Positions 26,472 through 34,967 of a stretch of DNA of 64,000 nucleotides are shown piece after piece. The number at the start of each line of letters is the position of its first letter. The first letter of the stretch is position 1. The stretch lies in NCBI GenBank assembly GCA_009740415.1, contig WOYE01000009.1:62001-126000 (forward strand), read 5' to 3'. Position numbers and translations under genes: made by a program. The notes under the pieces were generated by a model. The model was not told where the DNA came from, did not search any database, and worked only from the letters and a program-made list of their open reading frames with translations. This DNA is from Planococcaceae bacterium Storch 2/2-2. Its GTDB lineage: Bacteria; Bacillota; Bacilli; Bacillales_A; Planococcaceae.

Positions 26472-26854
26472 TGTGGATATTGAATGTAGTAACGATGTTT
26501 CCGATGATCGTAACAGCTATTTTATTGATCCTCGGAAAACAATTCGGTTTTTCCAATAAAAAGAGCCTCCAATGGAGCGCTGACGGTTCTACCCCTTTTT
26601 TTATCGCTTCCATTTTTTCTTTGCTAGAATTAGCTTTCGTTGATCGAGGCGTATTAATCGGGATTGTTTTACTGACGGTGATCGCAGTTGTCGTAGCGAT
26701 CATCGAGCGGAAAGAGAGCGAATACGAATTTTCAATCCGACAGACGATGAAAAAAATATGGCGAACGTACTTTTTAAGTACGGTAAGTTTGTACGTCGTA
26801 TTCGTCATCATTGCACTCGTAACGTATACGCTGAAAGGAATCATCGGTTTCTAG
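26471..26854 (+). CDS. DUF3397 family membrane protein
   Basis: 127 residues with four hydrophobic segments, separated by a basic loop (KKSLQWSADGSTP) and a charged stretch (IERKESEYEFSIRQTMKKIWR). It fits DUF3397, a small membrane family commonly found between panE and bshC in Bacillales; function unknown. Its start overlaps the panE stop (TGATG at 26469-26473), so translation is coupled. A GTG three bases upstream is an alternative start. Confidence 0.72.
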   Translation: MWILNVVTMFPMIVTAILLILGKQFGFSNKKSLQWSADGSTPFFIASIFSLLELAFVDRGVLIGIVLLTVIAVVVAIIERKESEYEFSIRQTMKKIWRTYFLSTVSLYVVFVIIALVTYTLKGIIGF

Positions 26855-26884
26855 GCGGATTAGTAGGGAAACGACAGGAAGGTT

Positions 26885-26893
26885 TGTTATACT
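26885..26893 (+). promoter_or_regulatory. Possible extended -10 promoter of bshC
   Basis: TGTTATACT fits an extended -10 with TG; no clear -35. It lies 34 bases before the bshC start. Confidence 0.35.
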
Positions 26894-26926
26894 TTTCACG
26901 AATGAAGGAAGTAAAGGAGTAGAGAG

Positions 26927-28534
26927 ATGAAAGTCGAACAGACGAACGATGTACAAATGAATCGTTTCATGAAGGCGTTTCGTTCAGAAACGTCATTTGT
27001 GCGTCGCTATTTTGAATATGAATGGACCGATCAATCGTTTCATGATCGCGCGCGTTATTTGTCGGAGCGGACGTACGACCGAGAGACGCTTGCCGAGACG
27101 ATTCGAAACTATATGAAGCCGTATGGATGGAGTGAAGCGATTGAACGTCATATCGAATCACTGCGCAACGATGCATACGTCGTCGTCGGTGGACAGCAAG
27201 CTGGAATTGCGGGAGGTCCATTGTTGTCACTCCATAAAGCATTAACGGTATTGCTCGAAGCGAAAAAACAGAGCGCTCAACTTTCTCACCCCGTCGTTCC
27301 TCTTTTTTGGATTGCAGGGGAAGATCACGATTTAGAAGAAATTAACCATACGTACGTGAAACGAAAAGGCCGCGTTCAAAAAATGGCGTATGAAGAGACG
27401 ACTGCGTTAAAAGTGAGTGCTTCTCAATTCGTTTATACGAAAGAAGAGATGGAACGGTACGTGAAGCAGCTATTTCAAACGTTTCCAGAAACGGAACATA
27501 CGAAATCACTCGTCCAAGAAGCGCTCTCTCACGTAAAAGAAGGGGAGACGTATACGGATTTATTCACTCGTGTCATGATGAGTTGGACGAAAGAACACGG
27601 ACTGTTGTTCATCGACGCAGCGGACGAGGCGTTTCGCCAAATGGAAAAAGAAGCGTTCGTTCAAATGATCGATCGAAATGAACAAATGAGTAAACGTGTC
27701 GTAGCAACAGAACGTGCTTTTGCAAAAGAAGGGTACGGTACACCGCTTGAGGCGATCGAAGAGAGCGCTCATTTATTTTACGTCCATGAGACGGGGCGCC
27801 TCCTTTTAAAAAGAGAAGGCGATCGCTTCTACTACGAACCGCTCCAATTGGAATGGACAGCGGACGAGCTGAAACAACTCGCACGAACGACGCCGGAACG
27901 GTTAAGCAACGACGTCGTCACCCGACCGCTCATGCAAGAGATGATGTTACCGGTATTAGCGTTCGTCGGTGGGAACGGAGAGTTAGCGTATTGGTCGTTG
28001 TTAAAAGGAGCCTTTCAATCGCTCGACTTACAAATGCCAATCGTCATGCCACGTATATCGACGACGCTCGTCACTCGACCTGTTGAATATGCGTTGCGGG
28101 AAACCGGTATGACAGCGAACGAAGCGCTCACTGCTAATGTATCCGATGAGGAGCAACGTCTACTCCGTCAGTACGAGGATGAAACGTTCGTCCGTGAAAT
28201 TCGTACGCTCGAACAGCTCATGGAACAACAGTACGAGCGAATTCGTCAAGCAGCGCCTGAATCGCTCGCTCGCGTCGTAGAAAAAAATGAAGAGCGTCAA
28301 CGAAAAGAGCTCGCTTTCTTGCATCGTTCGAATGAGAAAATGTTGAAAGAGCGACATGACGTCATCTTCCGCCGGTTGAACGAATGGGCGACCGATTTAC
28401 AACCGAACGGTCATTTGCAAGAACGAACGTTTAGCAGCTATCAATATTTCAACATGTACGGTCCGACATTGCTCGACGATTTATTAAATATTCATTACGA
28501 TGAATCGAGTGCACATCATATCGTTTATTGTTAA
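26927..28534 (+). CDS. bshC: Bacillithiol biosynthesis cysteine-adding enzyme BshC
   Basis: 535 residues. BshC adds cysteine to glucosaminyl-malate to complete bacillithiol, the main low-molecular-weight thiol of Bacillales. The Rossmann core shows VVGGQQAGIAGGPLLSLHKA near residues 87-106 and FWIAGEDHDLEEINH near 128-142, both hallmark motifs. A long coiled-coil segment follows in the last third (about residues 400-490). AGGAG precedes the ATG. Presence of this gene supports the Bacillales assignment. It lies directly upstream of the dcw cluster, as in related species. Confidence 0.96.
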   Translation: MKVEQTNDVQMNRFMKAFRSETSFVRRYFEYEWTDQSFHDRARYLSERTYDRETLAETIRNYMKPYGWSEAIERHIESLRNDAYVVVGGQQAGIAGGPLLSLHKALTVLLEAKKQSAQLSHPVVPLFWIAGEDHDLEEINHTYVKRKGRVQKMAYEETTALKVSASQFVYTKEEMERYVKQLFQTFPETEHTKSLVQEALSHVKEGETYTDLFTRVMMSWTKEHGLLFIDAADEAFRQMEKEAFVQMIDRNEQMSKRVVATERAFAKEGYGTPLEAIEESAHLFYVHETGRLLLKREGDRFYYEPLQLEWTADELKQLARTTPERLSNDVVTRPLMQEMMLPVLAFVGGNGELAYWSLLKGAFQSLDLQMPIVMPRISTTLVTRPVEYALRETGMTANEALTANVSDEEQRLLRQYEDETFVREIRTLEQLMEQQYERIRQAAPESLARVVEKNEERQRKELAFLHRSNEKMLKERHDVIFRRLNEWATDLQPNGHLQERTFSSYQYFNMYGPTLLDDLLNIHYDESSAHHIVYC

Positions 28535-28566
28535 TGAACGCTCGTATAAAAAAGTGAAAACGTACG

Positions 28567-28617
28567 AAAGAAGCGTGTCATCTGTCGATTAGGCGACGAA
28601 TGGCACGCTTCTTTTTA
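28567..28617 (+). terminator. Intrinsic terminator after bshC
   Basis: AAGAAGCGTG paired with CACGCTTCTT, with inner TCG/CGA pairing, then a T-rich tail. It isolates bshC from the dcw leader. Confidence 0.87.
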
Positions 28618-28981
28618 TTTGGATAGTATAATTTTGCTAAACGTATTTTACATCTAGAGTATGGACTCTAGATATGGTACATTATTATATGAAGTTCATC
28701 GTTTTTTTACATACAAAAAGAGAAGTTCAGTAGTAAAATGCTACAACTTCATGTAAAATGGAACTTTTTCTGTTTATGAACGTAATGATGAGTGTATAGA
28801 GAAAAGAGACGAGCACGATTTTACGCTGTGCTTGTTATTTTCATATCATTTCATGACCGTATCAATAGTATTGTACTGTAAACGAAAGAGAAGGAACAAG
28901 TGTTTTCTCTACTTACATAGTATAAAGAGGAACGTATGTTCTGTCAACTGTTTGAATATAAAAATAAAAGGGAGCGGTTTC
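28618..28981 (+). other. Long AT-rich leader of the dcw cluster with alternative hairpins; mraZ absent
   Basis: No gene is supported in this stretch, where related genomes carry mraZ. It contains a TATAAT at 28627-28632 without a good -35, a palindrome ATCTAGAG/CTCTAGAT at 28652-28673, and a set of competing repeats. GAAGTT (28691 and 28722) and AACTTC (28745) can pair, with GTAG/CTAC extending the second hairpin. GAACTT at 28761 can instead pair with AAGTTC (28692 or 28723) just before a T-rich run. A further AGCAC/GTGCT hairpin lies at 28812-28832. The arrangement looks like a structured, possibly attenuating, leader RNA; this is inference. Confidence 0.45.
28652..28673. repeat. Inverted repeat in the dcw leader
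   Basis: Perfect 8-base arms ATCTAGAG and CTCTAGAT separated by six bases. It could be an operator for a dimeric regulator or an RNA hairpin. No T-run follows, so it is not a terminator. Confidence 0.5.
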
Positions 28982-29932
28982 ATGATGTTTGAACATATTA
29001 CCGTATTATTAAAAGAAGCCGTCGACGGCTTACAAATAAAAGAAGATGGCATTTATGTCGATTGTACGCTCGGTGGAGCGGGGCATAGTTATGAAATCGC
29101 ATCTCGACTAAGTGAAAAAGGAAAGTTAATTTGTTTTGATCAAGATGAATTAGCGATTCATACAGCGAAAGAGCGACTCGCGCCGTTTCAAGATCGCGTC
29201 ACTTTCATCCAATCGAACTTTCGAAATTTAGAAAAAGAATTAACGGCGATCGGCATTTTCAAAGTAGACGGTGTCCTTTACGACTTAGGTGTTTCAAGCC
29301 CACAATTTGATACGCCAGAGCGTGGATTCAGTTACCGGTTCGATGCACCGCTCGATATGAGGATGAATCAAGAACAATCGTTGTCAGCGTACGAAGTGAT
29401 CAACGACTGGCCGTACGAAGATCTCGTGCGCATATTTTTCCGATACGGAGAAGAGAAATTTTCGAAGCAAATCGCTCGTAAAATTGAGCAAGCACGTGAA
29501 GAGCAACCGATCGAAACGACGTTTGATCTCGTTGAGCTTATTAAAGAAGGGATACCAGCAGCAGCGAGAAGAAAAGGTGGGCATCCAGCGAAACGGATTT
29601 TCCAAGCGGTTCGTATCGCGGTAAACGATGAGTTAGGAGCGGCCGAACAGTCGATCGAACAAGCGCTCCGTTTGCTCGCGGTGAACGGTCGAGTGTCAGT
29701 CATTACGTTCCATTCATTGGAAGATCGACTCGTAAAAACGATGTTTAAAGAAGTCTCTTCTTATCCGGAGTTGCCGGCTGGGTTACCGATCATTCCGAAA
29801 GAGCTTGAACCGGATTATCGTCTCGTCAATCGGAAGCCGATCATTCCTTCGGATGAAGAACTGGAATTCAATAAACGTTCACACTCTGCAAAATTGCGTG
29901 TGATTGAACGCGTGAAAGGTGGCGATGACTAA
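28982..29932 (+). CDS. rsmH: 16S rRNA (cytosine1402-N4)-methyltransferase RsmH
   Basis: 316 residues. RsmH (MraW) methylates C1402 in the decoding centre. Motifs: [13 protein letters not shown] at the start, [10 protein letters not shown] as the SAM loop, [12 protein letters not shown], and [14 protein letters not shown] near the middle. The ATG at 28982 follows GGGAG by 7 bases; the next codon is also ATG. A 50-codon upstream extension is a reading-frame accident without a ribosome site. It is the first gene of the dcw run here, since mraZ is missing. It overlaps ftsL by one base. Confidence 0.95.
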   Translation: MMFEHITVLLKEAVDGLQIKEDGIYVDCTLGGAGHSYEIASRLSEKGKLICFDQDELAIHTAKERLAPFQDRVTFIQSNFRNLEKELTAIGIFKVDGVLYDLGVSSPQFDTPERGFSYRFDAPLDMRMNQEQSLSAYEVINDWPYEDLVRIFFRYGEEKFSKQIARKIEQAREEQPIETTFDLVELIKEGIPAAARRKGGHPAKRIFQAVRIAVNDELGAAEQSIEQALRLLAVNGRVSVITFHSLEDRLVKTMFKEVSSYPELPAGLPIIPKELEPDYRLVNRKPIIPSDEELEFNKRSHSAKLRVIERVKGGDD

Positions 29933-30315
29933 TGGCTTTACGTCAATATGAGAATGATTTTTATGAGCAGTCGACAGTTCGCATTCCAGAGTCGCCTGAG
30001 CCGAGGCGAAAGCAAGCTCCACGACCTAAAAAGAAAAAGAAGCGGTTGCTGCTTGGCGATTACATTATATTCGTATGCTTCGCTCTAGTGTTCGTCTCGT
30101 TGACGAGCATCGCTTTACAAAAGCAAGCGGATGTCGCGAGCTTGAACAAAGAAAATCATAAAATTTCGATGGACATTGAAAAAATTGAAAAAGAGAATGA
30201 AGAGTTGATGATTCAAGTAGGTGAAAAATCGACGTATGAACGAATTTGGCAAACGGCAAAAGAGCGCGGTTTGAACTTGAATGAAGGTGATGTAAAGGTC
30301 GTGCCAGGACGATGA
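29932..30315 (+). CDS. ftsL: Cell division protein FtsL
   Basis: 127 residues: a basic cytoplasmic N-terminus of about 45 residues (PRPKKKKKR), one membrane helix near residues 45-62, and a leucine-zipper-like coiled coil outside (DVASLNKENHKISMDIEKI and EKENEELMIQVGE). FtsL bridges DivIC, DivIB and PBP2B-FtsW and signals septal synthesis to start. Start and stop codons overlap rsmH and pbpB respectively, indicating coupled translation. Sequence conservation in this family is low; the identification relies on architecture and position. Confidence 0.9.
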   Translation: MALRQYENDFYEQSTVRIPESPEPRRKQAPRPKKKKKRLLLGDYIIFVCFALVFVSLTSIALQKQADVASLNKENHKISMDIEKIEKENEELMIQVGEKSTYERIWQTAKERGLNLNEGDVKVVPGR

Positions 30316-32600
30316 AAAAAAGATCAAATCCAAAATTAGGAGCTCGCTCTATGTACATTATTTATGGAGCGCTCTTTTTATTGCTAGCCCTCCGTATGCT
30401 CTCGATTCAAATAACGGATGAAGCGAGAGGTGAAAATTTGTCGACGATGACTGAGGAGAAGTACGTACGTGAATCGACCATTCAAGCGCGACGAGGAAGT
30501 ATCGTCGACCGAGAAGGCGAACCGATCGCTGAAGATACGTTAAGTTACAAATTGTTCGCGGTCGTGAATAAAGAAGCGACTCCGAAAAATTCGGAAAAGA
30601 AATATCACGTTACTGACCCTGTTGCGACGGCATCTTTTTTAGCGAAACATCTCGAGCTCGATGAAAAACCTCTTCGCAAAATGTTAGAAGAAGCGGTCGC
30701 TGAAGGTGAAAAAGGGAATCGTTGGCAAGTAGAATTTGGAAAAGAAGGCCGAGGAATCGGTCATGAGAAAAAGAAAGAAATGCAAGAAGAGGCGGAACAG
30801 TTAAACATTACTGGTTTGGAGTTTTTAGAAGAGAAAAAACGGTTTTATCCGAACGGGATATTCGCTTCTCATCTCATCGGCTATTCATCGATTGAAGAAG
30901 ATGAGGATGGCAAGCTGAGAACGGTAGGGAAAATGGGCATCGAACAAGCATTCGACAACGTATTAGTCGGAAAAAATGGCTCGATCAACTACGATTCGGA
31001 TAGTTGGGGGTACATTTTACCGAGCTCAGAAAAAATGGTAACTCCGGCAGAACACGGCAGTCAAATTCGGTTAACGATCGATCAGACGATCCAAAACTTT
31101 ATCGAAGATGCATTGACAGAAGTAGAAGAACAATATACGCCTGAAAAAATGTCAGTCGTCATCGTCAATCCGAAAACAGGTGAAATTGTCGGTATGGGTC
31201 AACGTCCGACATTCAATCCAGAAACGTTGGAAGGTCTTGACGAGTCATGGCTGAATGAAGCCGTTGAAAACACAGTGGAGCCAGGATCGACGATGAAAAT
31301 GTTCACGCTCGCTGCGGCGATCGAAGAAGGAAAGTGGCGACCGAATGATACGTTTATGTCAGGGCAGTACAGTTTATTCGATAAGACGATTCGTGATGCG
31401 AACCGTGTCGGTTGGGGAAGAATTTCCTATTTAGAAGGATTCGAACGTTCTTCTAACGTCGGGATGGCGTACTTACTTGAAAGCATCGGTGATAAACGTT
31501 TCATCGAGTATGTCGATGAGTTCGGTTTTGGAAAAAAAGTCGGTATCGAATTGCCGAATGAGGCAGAAGGTGTCGTTATGGATACGTATCCGAGTGAACG
31601 GTTAACGACTTCGTACGGTCAAGGGACGACGGTAACTCCTTTGCAAATGGTGCAAGCAGCGACAGCGATTGCAAACGACGGAAAAATGATGCAACCGTAC
31701 ATCATTCAAGAAATTTATGATCCGAATGAAGAGAAAGTGCTCGTTCAAAACGAGCCGAATCAAGTCGGGACACCGATTTCTAAAGAGACGTCAGAAGAAG
31801 TGAAGAACGCTCTCGCTTCGGTCGTTTCTGCGCCTCACGGAACAGGACGTCCATTCGCTTTGACGAGTTATGAAGTAGGTGGAAAAACGGGTACGGCTGA
31901 AATCCCAGACCCGGAGACAGGTTATTACATGTCAGGACCGGGCAACTACTTGTATTCATTTCTCGGAATGGCACCGATCGATGATCCACAGCTCGTCATG
32001 TACGTGAGCGTACAACGTCCGACATTGAGTGCGGGCGAAGTCGGTTCGACGCCGGTCGCGAAATTGTTTACGACGATTATGGAAAAAAGCTTGAAACATT
32101 TAACGGTTGTGCCGAAAGAAGTAGAGGAAGTCGAGACGATTGCGATCGATTCTTACGTAGGAACTTCATCCTCGACGGCATCGGAACAGTTAAGAGAGAA
32201 GCAACTTCAAGCGATCGTCATCGGAGAAGAAGGAGAAGTGACAGAGCAATACCCAGCGAAAAAATCTGAATTAGCATTCGGATCGTCCGTCTTATTGAAA
32301 ACGAGCGGAGATGTTCGAATACCGGACTTTACGAGTTGGTCGAAAAAAATGGTGCTCGCTTATCGTTCATTGTCCGGTTTAGACATTCGAATCGAAGGTG
32401 ACGGATACGTGACGGAGCAAAGTTTATCGGAAGGGATGAGCGTTTCGCCGAGCGAACCGATCGTCGTTCGTTTGCAAACGCCTGAACAAATGTTCCAATT
32501 CGATCCACCGGTCGAAGAAGTCGTAGAAGAAAGTGCCGGTACGGGCGATGATCAAGAGCTCTTAGAAGAGCCGCTACCAGAAGAGAATGTAACTAATTAA
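30312..32600 (+). CDS. pbpB: Penicillin-binding protein 2B, septal transpeptidase
   Basis: 762 residues. One N-terminal membrane helix, a class B dimerisation domain with RRGSIVDREGEPIAEDT, and a transpeptidase domain with SxxK as STMK (Ser326), SSN at 380-382 and KTG at 525-527. Two PASTA domains follow from about residue 615 to 725. An acidic tail ends in a LEEPLPEE motif. The enzyme crosslinks new septal peptidoglycan with FtsW. There is no second class B PBP (spoVD) behind it, and murE is also missing before mraY, unlike B. subtilis. Confidence 0.96.
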   Translation: MKKRSNPKLGARSMYIIYGALFLLLALRMLSIQITDEARGENLSTMTEEKYVRESTIQARRGSIVDREGEPIAEDTLSYKLFAVVNKEATPKNSEKKYHVTDPVATASFLAKHLELDEKPLRKMLEEAVAEGEKGNRWQVEFGKEGRGIGHEKKKEMQEEAEQLNITGLEFLEEKKRFYPNGIFASHLIGYSSIEEDEDGKLRTVGKMGIEQAFDNVLVGKNGSINYDSDSWGYILPSSEKMVTPAEHGSQIRLTIDQTIQNFIEDALTEVEEQYTPEKMSVVIVNPKTGEIVGMGQRPTFNPETLEGLDESWLNEAVENTVEPGSTMKMFTLAAAIEEGKWRPNDTFMSGQYSLFDKTIRDANRVGWGRISYLEGFERSSNVGMAYLLESIGDKRFIEYVDEFGFGKKVGIELPNEAEGVVMDTYPSERLTTSYGQGTTVTPLQMVQAATAIANDGKMMQPYIIQEIYDPNEEKVLVQNEPNQVGTPISKETSEEVKNALASVVSAPHGTGRPFALTSYEVGGKTGTAEIPDPETGYYMSGPGNYLYSFLGMAPIDDPQLVMYVSVQRPTLSAGEVGSTPVAKLFTTIMEKSLKHLTVVPKEVEEVETIAIDSYVGTSSSTASEQLREKQLQAIVIGEEGEVTEQYPAKKSELAFGSSVLLKTSGDVRIPDFTSWSKKMVLAYRSLSGLDIRIEGDGYVTEQSLSEGMSVSPSEPIVVRLQTPEQMFQFDPPVEEVVEESAGTGDDQELLEEPLPEENVTN

Positions 32601-32618
32601 TGTAAGGGAGAAGCTTTC

Positions 32619-33593
32619 ATGACTGTACAACAATTACTAGTGGCGACGGTCGCATCGTTCGTCGTCACGGTCATTATCGGTTATTTTTTAATTCCGGTAT
32701 TGCGCCGCTTAAAATTCGGACAAACGATCCGTGAAGAAGGACCAGAATCACATCAACAAAAAGCAGGAACACCGACGATGGGAGGATTAATTTTTTTCGC
32801 ATCGATTATCGTAACGACGATCGTTCTCGCCTTCGTATTTGACGTATGGGCGACTGAAATCGGCGTCTTGCTCGTCGTTTTCTTCGGTTATGGAGTGATC
32901 GGATTTTTAGACGATATTATTATCGTTGTGAAAAAGCAGAACGAAGGATTGACATCGTTACAAAAGCTAATCGGTCAAATTGTCGTCGCAATCGTCGCCT
33001 ACTTTTTACTTCAAAGTGTGGCGTCATTCGATACGACACTCGCTCTACCATTTATTGAACAACCGATCGATTTAGGAATCTTTTACATTTTATTTTTAGT
33101 GTTTTGGCTCGTCGGATTTTCTAATGCGATCAATTTAACCGATGGGTTAGACGGCCTCGTCGGCGGAACGGGAACGTTCGCATTCGGTGCGTTCACGATC
33201 ATTGCGGCATCAGCCGGATATGACAGTGTTGCGCTCGTCACGACGATCGTAACAGGAGCGATGTTAGGATTTCTCGTCTACAACAAAAACCCTGCTAAAG
33301 TCTTTATGGGAGATACAGGATCGCTTGCGCTCGGAGGTTTAATTGCCGCTGTATCGATCGTATTGAAAGTAGAATTGTTACTTCTCGTCATCGGGATCGT
33401 GTACGTGGTAGAAACATTATCGGTCATTATTCAAGTGACGAGCTTCAAGTTAACAGGGAAGCGTGTCTTCAAGATGAGTCCGATCCATCACCATTTTGAA
33501 GAGTCAGGATGGACAGAAAGAAAAGTAGTTACGACGTTTTGGGCAGTAGGGTTACTTGCAGCGATCGTCGCGACGATGTGGGAGGTTATGTAA
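32619..33593 (+). CDS. mraY: Phospho-N-acetylmuramoyl-pentapeptide transferase
   Basis: 324 residues, ten membrane helices. MraY joins the UDP-MurNAc-pentapeptide to undecaprenyl phosphate to form lipid I. Motifs visible: QQKAGTPTMGG, FGYGVIGFLDD, NAINLTDGLDGLVGG, FMGDTGSLALGG and the histidine cluster PIHHHFE near the end. AAGGGAG precedes the ATG. It is 18 bases behind pbpB and overlaps murD by one base. Confidence 0.97.
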   Translation: MTVQQLLVATVASFVVTVIIGYFLIPVLRRLKFGQTIREEGPESHQQKAGTPTMGGLIFFASIIVTTIVLAFVFDVWATEIGVLLVVFFGYGVIGFLDDIIIVVKKQNEGLTSLQKLIGQIVVAIVAYFLLQSVASFDTTLALPFIEQPIDLGIFYILFLVFWLVGFSNAINLTDGLDGLVGGTGTFAFGAFTIIAASAGYDSVALVTTIVTGAMLGFLVYNKNPAKVFMGDTGSLALGGLIAAVSIVLKVELLLLVIGIVYVVETLSVIIQVTSFKLTGKRVFKMSPIHHHFEESGWTERKVVTTFWAVGLLAAIVATMWEVM

Positions 33594-34951
33594 TGGTGAA
33601 GGAAGTAGCCGCATTACGGGATCGCAACGTTCTCGTACTAGGGTTGGCAAAGAGTGGATTCGCTGCAGCGAAAGCATTGTTACGAGTCGGTGCACGAGTT
33701 ACGGTGAACGACGCAGCGTCTTTAGAAAATGATGAACATGCAACGATTTTAAAAAAGCAAGGAGCGGTAATTGTCGACGGTGGCCACCCGGAAGAAATCG
33801 TTGAAGGGCCATTCGACTTAATCGTCAAAAACCCAGGAATTCCGTATTCGAATCCCGTATTAGAACGGGCACAACAAAAGGGGATTCCGATTTGGACAGA
33901 AGTCGAGCTCGCTTATTTAATAAGCGAAGCGCCTATGATCGGAATTACCGGCTCAAACGGTAAAACGACGACGACGACATTGCTTTATCATTTGCTAAAT
34001 ATCGATCATAAACAGCCGCTACTCGCTGGAAATATCGGAACCGTCGCAACGGATGTTGCGATGAAAGCGACAGAGCAAAATGTTCTCGTTACGGAATTGT
34101 CTTCTTTCCAATTGATGGGTGTTGAAACGTTTCGACCGAAAGTAGCGATTTTGTTAAATGTGTACGATGCGCATTTGGATTACCACGGCACGAAAGAAGC
34201 GTACATCGAAGCGAAAGCGAATGTGACACGTTATCAAACGGAAGATGACTACATCATTTACAATGCCGAACAAGAAGAAGTCGTGGAGGCCGTCGCTTTT
34301 TCAAAGGCGAAAAAAGTTCCGTTCACTCGTCTCGGCCGAACAGAAGAAGGCATTTCATCGGACGATGATTATATTTATTGGTACGGTGAAAAAGTGATGG
34401 ACCGTTCACGCATTCAGCTTCCAGGAGACCACAATTTACAAAACATTTTGGCAGCGACGGCAGCTGCACTCCTTCTCGATTGTTCAGAGGAAACGTTAGA
34501 CGACGTGCTCAGTTCATTTACAGGTGTGAAACATCGAATGCAATTTGTGAAAGAGTGCAATCGGGTGAAATATTATAACGATTCGAAAGCGACGAATACG
34601 TTAGCGACGAAAAGTGCACTTTTATCGTTCGATGATTCGCTCATTTTAATCGCAGGTGGATTGGAGCGAAACCATACGTTTGAACCGTTACGTCCGTATA
34701 TGGACCGGGTGAAAGCAGTCGTGGCGATCGGCGAAACGAAAGAGCGGTTCGCAACGTTTGCGAAGTCGTGTGATGTGGAACATGTAGTAGTAGCCGATTC
34801 AATGATGGAAGCTGTCGAACGCGCTGAGCAACTTTCGGAAGCGGGCGATGTCATTTTATTATCACCGGCTTGTGCAAGTTGGGATCAATATGCGAGTTTC
34901 GAACTTCGAGGGGATACATTTATCGAAGCGGTAGCGAGCGTTACGAAGTGA
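33593..34951 (+). CDS. murD: UDP-N-acetylmuramoyl-L-alanine:D-glutamate ligase
   Basis: 452 residues from the ATG at 33593, which overlaps the mraY stop and has GGGAGG 7 bases upstream; a longer in-frame reading into mraY is rejected. Mur ligase with three domains: N-terminal VLVLGLAKSGFAAAKAL, the ATP P-loop IGITGSNGKTTTTTLL, and C-terminal YYNDSKATNTLATKSAL. It adds D-glutamate to the muropeptide. In B. subtilis spoVE, murG and murB follow; here divIB is next, after 16 bases. Confidence 0.96.
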   Translation: MVKEVAALRDRNVLVLGLAKSGFAAAKALLRVGARVTVNDAASLENDEHATILKKQGAVIVDGGHPEEIVEGPFDLIVKNPGIPYSNPVLERAQQKGIPIWTEVELAYLISEAPMIGITGSNGKTTTTTLLYHLLNIDHKQPLLAGNIGTVATDVAMKATEQNVLVTELSSFQLMGVETFRPKVAILLNVYDAHLDYHGTKEAYIEAKANVTRYQTEDDYIIYNAEQEEVVEAVAFSKAKKVPFTRLGRTEEGISSDDDYIYWYGEKVMDRSRIQLPGDHNLQNILAATAAALLLDCSEETLDDVLSSFTGVKHRMQFVKECNRVKYYNDSKATNTLATKSALLSFDDSLILIAGGLERNHTFEPLRPYMDRVKAVVAIGETKERFATFAKSCDVEHVVVADSMMEAVERAEQLSEAGDVILLSPACASWDQYASFELRGDTFIEAVASVTK

Positions 34952-34967
34952 GGGAGGGCGACTAAGG

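Noticed and set aside
28627-28632. TATAAT as the dcw promoter
   Set aside because: No acceptable -35 at 16-18 bases; kept only as a remark within the leader entry.
28832-28981. In-frame N-terminal extension of rsmH
   Set aside because: No ribosome site at the upstream start; the added peptide is basic and cysteine-rich, unlike any RsmH. GGGAG fits the 28982 start.
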